A DNA stretch of 64,000 nt from positions 10,726,001-10,790,000 of the forward strand of contig LR990067.1 of the NCBI GenBank assembly GCA_905147135.1, given 5' to 3'. This DNA comes from Blastobasis lacticolella. Lineage: Eukaryota; Arthropoda; Insecta; Lepidoptera; Blastobasidae. Below the pieces are notes generated by a model. The model did no database searches. It was not told the origin of the DNA and saw only the letters and a list, made by a program, of their open reading frames with translations. Position numbers and translations under genes: made by a program. This document shows, piece by piece, positions 56,212 to 64,000 of the stretch (positions are counted from its first letter, which is position 1; every line of letters starts with the position of its first letter).

Positions 56212-56737
56212 TTTTTACACCCAATTACTTTTCCAGCACTTCCTATTTGGTTATATACACTGGAATAACAGTTCATTCGAACATTTGCACACCGATTTCT
56301 GCTCCCAATATTCACTTACTTAATTTCTGTCTTATTTTACACTGAATATCGAACTTATTTGCAGTTAAAAATTAAAAAACTCAGTCAAACAAGTTCATAA
56401 CAACAATGAAGGAATTTCAGTTGGAGGGGCGCGGAGCGCGGGCGGGTGGGGAAACAAAACATCTGTCACACAATCCGGCCAAGTTAAATAGTTGCCCATA
56501 CACGGCAAGTGTTGCTAGCAAGACCTCTTTTTCCAATGTATTGTATTATACTCTCATTATCTACATTCAGCGCCATCTAGTGTCAAGTGGTAATATTAAC
56601 GAGGCTACAAACAAGTGCGTTTGCATTTGTACAAACTTCCAAGTGCTGTATTAACGGGCTACAATGTTGCATGACGGTTATAAAATAGACTGAAGTTTAG
56701 CTTGTAATACGGAGAAGCAAAATGAATGGATGAAAGG

Positions 56738-56745
56738 AAAAAAAA
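56738..56745 (-). terminator. Pol III terminator of tRNA-Pro
   Basis: A run of 8 T on the minus strand, 20 nt past the tRNA 3' end. Confidence 0.8.
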
Positions 56746-56765
56746 GTCGAATTGGTACAATTCTA

Positions 56766-56837
56766 GGGCTCGTCCGGGATTTGAACCCGGGACCTCTCGC
56801 ACCCGAAGCGAGAATCATACCCCTAGACCAACGAGCC
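56766..56837 (-). tRNA. tRNA-Pro (anticodon CGG)
   Basis: 72 nt that fold into a full cloverleaf. Acceptor GGCTCGT pairs with ACGAGCC. D arm: GTCTAGGGGTATGAT. The anticodon stem TCTCGC/GCGAGA holds loop TTCGGGT, so positions 34-36 are CGG, reading proline codon CCG. The T arm CCGGGTTCAAATCCCGG includes a consensus B box (GGTTCAAATCC), and the A box is TGGTCTAGGGG. No intron. CCA is not encoded, as expected in eukaryotes. Perfect stems and a separate T8 terminator mark a real gene rather than a SINE head. It lies about 550 bp upstream of the Cdk4/6 ATG on the same strand. Confidence 0.97.
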
Positions 56838-56844
56838 TTATTTT

Positions 56845-57262
56845 GACAAGTTGAAATTTCTTCTCACTTTTTACAGCATCGTTTTAAAGCATTTTATTGT
56901 TAATATTTTAAATTTAATTCGTATAAACAATCATTTGTAACGGCTTTGCAAGCCTAAAGAATAAACCTAGCTTTTATTTTAAATAAAATGAGCGTACCCG
57001 TTAATTAATTTAGAACAAGACTTCGTAACAATGAAAGTTAACTCTTACGATCATAAAAGCGTAATTACCATAAAAAAAAACGAAATAAAAATAATATTCC
57101 AAATACAATTTCAGAAAACACCTCGCGGCGTTTTAGAAAGTTGCCTCGAGAAAGGGGAAAAAAATTACCGCTACACAACTCGATACTATCGGCCATCCCT
57201 TTTCCTCTTGCGAAATCTGTATAGCGCTATCTCTCACTAAGCTCGCTCCTCAGACGTTTTCG
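56845..57262. other. intergenic spacer
   Basis: AT-rich with no feature. Lies between the tRNA and the candidate plus-strand exon. Confidence 0.5.
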
Positions 57263-57265
57263 AAG

Positions 57266-57658
57266 TCAGTCGTGAGTCGTGACGCTTCGAACGAGACGCG
57301 CGTTCGAAATTCGAATTTGTTTTATTTTTATATACGTTCTTTTTGCGAATCTTGGCGCGTGATTTTCTTTAAAATTGACAGTATTTTTCTTAATATTTCC
57401 AAGTTTAGCACAAGGCAGTCCCAAGTTTTCCTTGTAAGAACTTTAGACGGATGTCGTGTGTGTGTATGTATGACAAAATGTGAAAGTTAGTCTTCACGTG
57501 TTAAGAAAAGTGTGTTCTTTTTATATTGTTAACTACTATCGTAGTACAAATCTGCCTATTTTTTGGAACTTGGAATCAATAGTGCCCGGATCGGACTTGT
57601 CATTGAAAACGATTGTTTTGTGGAACAAACAGCTGTGTTTACTACGTGACATTTCTGG
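57266..57658 (+). other. candidate 5' noncoding exon of a gene running right
   Basis: TCAGTCGTGAG at 57266 fits an arthropod initiator. An AGACG downstream element starts at +27, one base off the usual +28. The sequence is non-repetitive and moderately GC-rich, unlike its surroundings. It ends in 'acatttctg' followed by the consensus donor GTAAGAAT at 57659. It contains only short frames, so it would be 5' UTR. The downstream exons were not found in the window. This is a weak model from motifs only. Confidence 0.3.
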
Positions 57659-57717
57659 TAAGAATACATACCTACCCTTCCCTTTTTAAGTACAAACATT
57701 TTAAGTAATAAATAAAT

Positions 57718-57958
57718 AATAATAATAAATTCACACAGCGCCATCTAGCCCCAAAGTAAGCAAAGCTTGTGTTATGGATGCTAGATAACTCATGAACTAC
57801 TAATATACTTTTTTTTAAATACATACTTATTACACATAGAACACCCAGACCCGTAACAGAAATTAAAATTCATAATTTCAATGTCTGCCCGGCCGGGAAT
57901 CGAACCCGGGACCTCTTGCGTAGCAGACCGTTGACCACTGAACCACTCAGCTCGTCAA
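57718..57958 (-). mobile_element. family F tRNA-derived SINE
   Basis: Full-length complement: 'cacagcgccatctagcccca' to 'gaatcgaacccgggacctct' and 'gaaccactcagctcgtc'. Confidence 0.87.
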
Positions 57959-58014
57959 AAGTATCTACTTAATTTAAGAAAATCCTGAAAGCCACTACAT
58001 AATATAAAACGAGT

Positions 58015-58118
58015 GAATAAGCTAGAGTGTTTAGGCTGTTTCCTAGACAGGCTTGCTCCGTCATCGGCCGCTATATCTCTTTCGTCATTTACCACCAGGT
58101 GAGATGGCGGTCAAATTT
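58015..58118 (+). mobile_element. family E terminal fragment
   Basis: 'ggctgtttcctagacaggct' and 'ccaccaggtgagatggcggt'. Confidence 0.75.
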
Positions 58119-58134
58119 TTTTTATACCTCTAAT

Positions 58135-58312
58135 GCGCTTATTACACATTCCTAAATTCAGTGACTGAATTCAGAAACAAAAAGCGTGAGAGCAAATCAA
58201 AGTGGAATGTATTGCTCATAAAATAAGGTCCATTTTTGTTACACTTATATTAAGCTCGCTTTTTGGTTCTGAATTCAGTCACTGAATTTAGGAATATAAG
58301 TGCATAAGGTTG
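58135..58312. mobile_element. ~178-bp MITE with ~50-bp inverted ends
   Basis: 'attcctaaattcagtgactg' pairs with 'cagtcactgaatttaggaat'. The arms extend through 'cagaaacaaaaagcg' / 'cgctttttggttctg' and 'gcgcttattaca'/'ataagtgcat'. Confidence 0.8.
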
Positions 58313-58383
58313 CAAATAAGCTTACGACAGGCTAGTCAAACAAAAAAAAAACTGTATACTACCTAGGCAGAGGGGGTAGTCCA

Positions 58384-58665
58384 TTGGTGGCCTAATGGTT
58401 AAGGGGCCCGACTCGTACCCCAAGGTATTGCGTTCGAATCTCGTATCAATTACGGTGAGGGAAAATATCGTATAAAACCTGCACATTCAGACGACTGAAT
58501 CTGTAAATCCAATCTGGTCAGCTTCCCCTGGTAACTAAGTTACGGAGGTCGCACGGCAGTCGCTATACTGTCCACCTGATCTGCCAAATCCTGGATCATG
58601 GTCATGGCGGACCCCGTGCCCTTGCGCGCGAGTGCAAAACCGGGATATTAGCGCCCAGAAGACTA
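58384..58665 (+). mobile_element. family A SINE
   Basis: tRNA-like head 'ggtggcctaatggttaaggg', B-box-like 'ttgcgttcgaatctcgtatc', body blocks, end 'gatattagcgcccagaag'. Internal deletion after the head. Confidence 0.8.
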
Positions 58666-58669
58666 CCTA

Positions 58670-59395
58670 CCTATCCTGAAAGACACTAAATTAATCTGTA
58701 GGCTGAAGAGGGGGTAGTTTGTCCCTAGTATTAACCCACGGGCCCAAGCCAACCTCACCTGCTAATGGTCGTAGGCACGTAAGTTGGGATACTTACAAAC
58801 AAACTACAATTCACACTACAATTCCACTATACAAACTACAATTCATTTATTTAGAATTTATTTATTTATATTATGTAGGTACCTATAGTATTTTGTAGAT
58901 AAGTACTCGCATTATTGTTTTTATTTTTATATATTACTGGCATGTGAAATCACTTACGTCCGTGCTTCACTGAGGGGCACACTGAAAACCAGCGCCATGG
59001 CGCCAGCCGTGGCTTATGCTGAGTGGCCCCGTTCCACGTCTCCTTATGGCACAGGTAACGAAGTTTCTTGTAAGCTGTATTATGACCTAATATACTGTGC
59101 CATGTGTGAGATAGATGTAATAAACTATTTTTATTTATTTTTTATTTATTTATTTACAAACGGACGAGGCACTGGCGAAACGGATTTTCCTTAAAAAGTT
59201 GTGCCGACATCATCGCATCGATGGCATCTGCATCGTCATCGGCAACCTTATCTAACCAAAAGAAAAAGTAAAATAACTCCTGACCAAGTTCATTTTTTAT
59301 TTTTTTATTTTATTTACTTAAGGAAAACCAACAGCAGTTGTTACAATAAAAAAAATAATAGTATTACATAGCCAACTAGTGGACCCGGCGCGACT
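58670..59395. other. decayed retroelement tails
   Basis: 58955-59160 ends in 'gtaataaactatttttattt' and (TTTA)n, a retroelement-like 3' end. 59290-59360 is another T-rich tail in the opposite sense. Confidence 0.45.
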
Positions 59396-59406
59396 TTGTT
59401 CGCGTA

Positions 59407-59512
59407 GCGTTCTAACCCTACACCTACCCTACACCTACCCTTCACCTACCCTACACCTACCCTACACCTACCTTACACCTACCCTACACCTACCCTACAC
59501 CTACCCTACACG
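59407..59512 (+). repeat. 12-bp minisatellite (CCTACACCTACC)n inside a dispersed repeat
   Basis: About nine units, with single-base variants (ccttcacctacc, ccttacacctacc). It is flanked by 'ctagtggacccggcgcgact' before and 'gaaatcggttcgtgcgttct', 'ggagttatagcgtcaggaag' after, which look like one interspersed element ending near 59672. Confidence 0.8.
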
Positions 59513-59533
59513 ATTTTCCCGCTTTTCTTTTCA

Positions 59534-59695
<162 letters not shown>

Positions 59696-59849
59696 TCACA
59701 ATATTGAACACGAAGTGCACAGTTAATGAGACACAACTACTTAGGCCTAAAAATTATCTTTGCTCGACTCGATCAATAAAATCACTTACGTTACAGTGTG
59801 TCAAAGTAATACTTAAGTACACGATTCCTCGCCGTTTATGTATACATAA

Positions 59850-59965
59850 ATATTTTCTAAAGTTATAAACCGATTTTAATGAAACAAAGCTAACAACCAT
59901 CTCGATTAAACTGGCTTTCAAATAGAGACACCGCATTCAAATCAGATACACAAAGCCACTGATAC
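59850..59965 (-). repeat. family I repeat
   Basis: 'taaaccgattttaatgaaac', 'tcgattaaactggctttcaa'. Confidence 0.6.
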
Positions 59966-60025
59966 ATACGTCAAACTTATAACAAACCTCTTTTCGTCAT
60001 TAAAAATACAGTAATCAGCTACAAA

Positions 60026-60083
60026 ACTCGTTGATGTCTTTCATTTTAGCAAATCTTTTTACATGCAAAAGACATCAACGAGT
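60026..60083. repeat. perfect 15-bp inverted repeat at the edge of a family C copy
   Basis: 'actcgttgatgtctt' (60026-60040) and its exact complement at 60069-60083, 28-nt loop. Confidence 0.75.
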
Positions 60084-60084
60084 G

Positions 60085-60545
60085 CTAAGTTTAGTATTCC
60101 AAGTAACAGTTACGTTCCTCGCTCGTACGATTCGGATGTGGAATGAGCTCCCAGCCACAGTGTTTCCTTTGGACTATGACATGGGATCGTTTAAGAGGTA
60201 TATTAGAGGTCTCTTCAGAGGCGGGCGACGCATTGGTAGCGCCCCTGGTGTTGCTGATGTCCATAGGCGGCGGTGATCAGTAGCCTAATTATGTAACTCC
60301 ATTGCAAGCAATTCTCTGATTTCAATGATTGAAATTGTTTCTTTTTCGATTGCGTATGATGGATTTAATAGTTTAAGTTTATTGCAATGCATCTTTGTTA
60401 GCGACTAAACACATGAAATCGATAATACAGAATCGCAAAAGTATGAATTTCAATCATTGTAATCAGAAAATTGTTGGCAACAGCGTTACGTAACTAGCCT
60501 ACTGGTGGCCCGCTTGCCTGTTTGTCTGCCGTATAACGTAAAAAA
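60085..60545 (+). mobile_element. family C non-LTR 3' end interrupted by a MITE
   Basis: Encodes ARTIRMWNELPATVFPLDYD, MGSFKRYIRGLFRGGRR and IGSAPGVADVHRRR (60031-60276), the cleanest family C tail here. The last part ('gtggcccgcttgcctgtttg') lies beyond a ~226-bp insertion at 60277-60502. Confidence 0.8.
60277..60502. mobile_element. ~226-bp MITE inside family C
   Basis: The left end 'cagtagcctaattatgtaac' pairs with the right end 'gttacgtaactagcctactg'. The inner arms 'tttcaatgattgaaatt' / 'gaatttcaatcattg' also pair. About 15 bp of the host repeat is missing at the site, so no clean target duplication is seen. Confidence 0.7.
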
Positions 60546-60639
60546 CCGCTGCGGCCCATTTTCTGGTATAAAACATACTAGTCAGTGCCACTCTGCTCTG
60601 CCGGTCAATGTACAGTCATTTGCTTAGTGAATGGACCCC

Positions 60640-60850
60640 TTTCATCATCAGCATCATCACAGCTATCTACTATCTACATGTCCATAGTGTAAAAATGGGC
60701 AACAGCGTTTTCCATTGTTAAATTTATAATACTAAGATCTCCAACCCGCCTGCCGAGCGTGGAGATTCTGGCAGTAATCTGCCCTTTCGTGGGAGAGGCC
60801 CTAAGTCCTGCAGTGGACTGTTATTAGCTCTGATGATGATGATGATGGTA
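60640..60850 (+). mobile_element. family B SINE-like repeat (5'-decayed)
   Basis: 'aaaatgggcaacagcgtttt' to 'agctctgatgatgatgatga'. A degenerate minus-strand B fragment may precede it at 60547-60605. Confidence 0.75.
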
Positions 60851-60854
60851 GGGG

Positions 60855-61275
60855 GTCAGTTCTGGCTGTACCTAACCTACATTCTACAGATACTGGACAG
60901 AGGTACTTACTTACCACCTACAGTTTATTGTTTTACAAGCATACTGGTTAACTGGAAGATAAAGCTTTGATGGCTTTAAGTCCGACAATTATATTTTATG
61001 TGCAATAAAGTTTTATAAATAAACAAATAATTTTTCTCCGTGCCTCTAGTATGTAAGCTCTTGAATTGGAAGTCAGTTATTTTTATTTATTAATCCTCTG
61101 CATCATGATTTGAAGCATAAACAATATGAGATAGTCGACTTTCTTTTGCCTCTCGTTCCTTCCTGACTACGTAGCGTGTGTATCTGTCTCTGTTGCACGT
61201 CTACTCTACGCTCCGGGTAGCTTATTCAACTTGCCAACTTTTTTTTTTACTTTCCTAAGCTTAGGTATAACCCGC
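60855..61275. other. spacer
   Basis: No feature recognised. Confidence 0.45.
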
Positions 61276-61278
61276 GTT

Positions 61279-61385
61279 CCGAAAGAAGAGACTTGTCACA
61301 TGGCAGTGGAGGGGATTTCGCGCAGGTAATCGTATGCAGCGCAAGTCGAGCCACGTGACCCGTCAAGTCTCTTCTTATTTGACAC
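61279..61385. mobile_element. ~107-bp MITE, second copy of the 52604 element
   Basis: 'aagaagagacttg' at 61284 pairs with 'caagtctcttctt' near 61364-61376. Interior 'ggcagtggaggggatttcgc' as at 52630. Confidence 0.8.
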
Positions 61386-61389
61386 TAGC

Positions 61390-61920
61390 TATACAATAAT
61401 AAATGACAAACTTATGTTCACAATAGAATCAATCGCACTATTAATAATTTAACAATACTTATCCGAAAAGATACATACGGGATGGGATTCTGGGAATTAA
61501 CTATTTTATAATCATTTATTTCGGGCCATAATCCATACCTATTTATGTTAGTTACAATGGTTACCTTATAAGACTATATTAGTAACATTAATTAATTCAA
61601 ATTGTCCATGTCAAGTTAATAACTTATCCCAATTAATTAACTATGCACAATAAAATTATGTTTGGAATTTTTGTCTGTATGTTCGCGCATCACGCTAAAT
61701 TTTGATGGGGTTTTCACAGTTTGGTAGTTTAGGATCTAACTTAAAATCTAAGCCATGTTTCATCAAATTCAATGGAGTAAAACCAGAGACGTAGCTTGAT
61801 CTCTTCGTAGTAAGTACTAGCTTTCATAACTGCCCTAAAAACGATTTCCACGAGTGCAAAAATGTGTTAATGAAAACGGCGAAAAGATTAAAAAATTATA
61901 GTTTCGCAAATAGGAACAAT
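61390..61920. other. AT-rich spacer
   Basis: 61665-61720 ('tctgtatgttcgcgcatcac') looks like a dispersed-repeat remnant. No gene. Confidence 0.45.
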
Positions 61921-61921
61921 C

Positions 61922-62045
61922 GGCCGTGTGGTGTCCGGCAGAGTGGAATAGCAACAACCCCTTACACTCGTGGGTGTCGGACAAGGCGACTAATGTTCTC
62001 GAGACAAAAGTTCAGTCTCCGTAGTGTAAAAATGGGCAACAGCGT
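61922..62045 (+). mobile_element. family B SINE-like repeat, 5' part only
   Basis: 'gccgtgtggtgtccggcaga' to 'aaaatgggcaacagcgttgg', then a G run and unrelated sequence: a 3'-truncated copy, unusual for a retroposon. Confidence 0.8.
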
Positions 62046-62054
62046 TGGGGGGGG

Positions 62055-62292
62055 GTAATCGGATTTGTCGACATAGTAAAATATGCAGAAAATGAAAAAT
62101 CCTTACCAATGACACATCGCTCAACGTTATTGGTCATATGGGCCGAATTTTCCAGTACAAAGTAGAGTTTATTTTAATTAACCATAACTTTTTTCTCTTA
62201 GCGTTCCAAGAGTTGTCGCCATAGTAAAAGTTATAGACATTGAAAAGGCCTTTCCAATGACATAACGATCAACGTTATTGGTTATATCTAGG
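62055..62292 (+). repeat. diverged two-unit tandem repeat (~145-bp period)
   Basis: 62065-62135 and 62210-62288 share 'ttgtcg.catagtaaaa', 'cc.t.ccaatgaca', 'caacgttattggt.atat'. Confidence 0.65.
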
Positions 62293-62294
62293 AT

Positions 62295-63108
62295 CAAGGA
62301 TAAACATATAGGCTGGAGTCCACAAATTTCTGCCGGTCCTCCTTTCATGGCAAACGAATTTTTTCCTTAAATCCTGTAATTTTAGACCGCATAGTTGGTC
62401 ACTTTAGTACCCAAGTAGATGCAAGTTGCAACTAATATCCTTTAGTAGAAGTAGGTATTTACAATCCTTTGCCAAGATATCCAGTCACTTTGCTAATGAG
62501 GATGCAACCAGGTCGCGGGGCTACTAAATATTGATAGCGTAAGGCCGACGACCCCACTATTTGGGGCCCGTTAAGAACTGGCCCCCATCAAGAAAACATG
62601 CTCGACCCAGACATTCCAATGGAAACTTGCTATTTATTCTGTTGTTTTTGGATAGGGCAATGAACCTCTATGTGTACAGGTATGTCGAAATCTTTGCCAA
62701 TCACAGTCTATGCCAACATTTTTTGATTTTTTCATTTATATACTTTATTGCACAAATTACAGCAATTGGCGTACTTAAAGCCATTGAGGCTTTGTCTAAC
62801 AGTCAACCAGCAGACCATGCAGAGAGTGATTAAGTTGGACAACATTGACATAAGTGAAAAAAAAAATGAGATTAAATTAAATTGAATACTATAAATACAA
62901 TTACTATTTAAAAAAAATACGATAAACATATACCTATTATATATAGGTACATTCACTAGATACAAAAATCTTTGTCAATGAATGACAATTTAGCTTCAAA
63001 ATTCTTTCTGTTCATCAAGTAGGTAAAAATCGTTGCGTAGCAAGAAATCGAACTTAGTTACTCTTACGAAATAAATTGGTAAGTAGATATAACAAAGAGT
63101 TAGTAAAA
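62295..63108. other. spacer; no gene supported
   Basis: The open frames at 62561-62833 and 62732-62965 overlap on opposite strands, and neither shows a domain. Confidence 0.45.
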
Positions 63109-63109
63109 G

Positions 63110-63320
63110 ATCATCATCATCATCTTGGCGTTAATGTCCCGGTTGTGCTCTCGCGCACGTGGGCCCGGGGTCCGCCTTCACCATGATCCAGGATCGGCGA
63201 TCAGGTAATTACAGTGGAGCGACTGCCATCTGACCCCCGTGACACTGCTACTAAGGGAACCTGACAGATTGGATCATGGTTACAAATACAGTTGCCTAAA
63301 TTGGCAGGTTTCATCAAGAA
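63110..63320 (-). mobile_element. family A SINE, 3' half
   Basis: (ATC)n tail, 'cttggcgttaatgtcccggt', 'cggggtccgccttcaccatg', 'gattggatcatggttacaaa'. Confidence 0.8.
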
Positions 63321-63443
63321 TTAGTAAAAGATATAGCTATGTAAATTTTTAATAATAACTGCACTTTATTTTGACTACACAGAAAACGCGCCGTCACATT
63401 AATGACATGTCTCCATTAGGATTGGGCTTAGCTAAACTAAATG

Positions 63444-63710
63444 TTGGCCGTGTGGTGTCCGGCAGAGTAGAGTAGCACCAACCCCTTACACTCGCGGGTG
63501 TCGTACGAGGCGACTAATGTTTTCGAGGCAAAAGATCTAGAGTCTCCGTAGTCTGGAAAATGGGCAGCAGCATTTTCCATTGTTATATTTAAGCACTGCG
63601 GTCTCCAACCCGCCTCCCAAGCGTGGAGATTATGGCGATGACCGCCCCTTTCGTGGGAGAGGCCCTAAGTCCTGCAGTGGACTGTTATGGGCTGTAATGA
63701 TGAAACTAAA
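63444..63710 (+). mobile_element. family B SINE-like repeat
   Basis: Full-length: 'gccgtgtggtgtccggcaga' to 'tatgggctgtaatgatga'. Confidence 0.87.
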
Positions 63711-63834
63711 TGTTGTATCGTTCCTAAAAACACATGTAATTTTCGTAAAACATACATTTTACGTTCGTCTGAAAAATACAATCACACACGTATGTTTAAA
63801 AGTTGAGCTCGTGGCGGTACTGAAGTTCGACACA

Positions 63835-63870
63835 AACCTGCATATTCAGACGACCGAATGTGTAATCAAT
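63835..63870 (+). repeat. short family A fragment
   Basis: 'acaaacctgcatattcagac' and 'gaccgaatgtgtaa'. Confidence 0.55.
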
Positions 63871-63871
63871 C

Positions 63872-64000
63872 ACATCATCACAGCCCATAACAGTCCACTA
63901 CAGGACTTTGGGCCTCTCCCGCAAAAGGGGAGGTCATTGCCATAATCTCCACGCTTGGCAGGCGGGTTGGAGATCGCAGTGTTGCAAACATAACAATGAA
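63872..64000 (-). mobile_element. family B repeat cut by the window end
   Basis: 'acagcccataacagtccact' to 'agatcgcagtgttgcaaaca'. In inverted orientation to the copy 160 bp to the left. Confidence 0.85.

Noticed and set aside
59407..59512. Internal telomeric repeat
   Set aside because: Insect telomere repeats are TTAGG/CCTAA. The unit here is CCTACACCTACC and lies inside an interspersed repeat.

Overview
This is a window of repeat-rich eukaryotic, almost certainly insect, nuclear DNA. The tRNA-derived SINEs, the RTE-type and Jockey/CR1-type retrotransposon tails, the spliced genes and the AT-rich introns all fit a moth or butterfly (Lepidoptera). That placement comes from recognising the repeat families and was not checked by a search. 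There is no bacterial-style operon, CRISPR array or rRNA.

Layout. (1) 1-12148, plus strand: two phase-matched exons (about 2-1223 and 8505-12148) of a large protein I do not recognise, built around a recurring W-x4-P helical motif and ending in a Cys-rich tail. The 7.3 kb intron holds a nested transposon stack: a 5'-truncated RTE retrotransposon, a 2.4 kb hAT-like element inside it, and a 473 bp MITE inside that, all bracketed by 340-470 bp inverted arms. (2) 12150-30880: no host gene seen. It carries SINEs, LINE tails, an ABAB tandem array (16.85-17.23 kb), and a CR1/Jockey-type EN-RT element (24.3-28.07 kb) whose RT is split at the FADD motif by a second retroelement with its own target duplication. 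(3) 30.9-33.1 kb, plus strand: an intronless four-transmembrane protein gene of 436 aa. (4) 33.1-44.6 kb: repeats only. (5) 44618-56211, minus strand: a complete seven-exon Cdk4/6 gene that I assembled by hand. All splice phases agree and give 328 aa. Its introns are full of SINEs, and exon 6 has two extra diverged copies in a (TG-rich) minisatellite. (6) 56766-56837, minus strand: tRNA-Pro(CGG), about 550 bp upstream of the Cdk4/6 start. (7) 57266-57658, plus strand: a possible 5' noncoding exon of a gene that continues to the right. (8) 58-64 kb: repeats.

The host genes show no obvious functional linkage. The most notable items are: the triplicated Cdk4/6 exon 6, in which copy 1 keeps its reading frame and both splice phases; a 36-nt core shared by two long palindromes with unrelated arms; the ORF1-only retroelement inserted into an RT catalytic motif; and the W-x4-P repeat protein whose stop codon overlaps a consensus splice donor.

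Repeat families are labelled here for cross-reference. A = tRNA-like SINE with a 'gcgtcggtggc' head and ATGATG tail. B = roughly 250-270 bp SINE-like repeat starting 'gtgtggtgtccggc'. C, D, E = 3' ends of non-LTR retrotransposons. F = second tRNA-derived SINE. G = RTE-like C-terminal tail ending '..GEAYAQQW'. H = roughly 243 bp A-tailed element. I = the 'agctcccgaacggatg' repeat.
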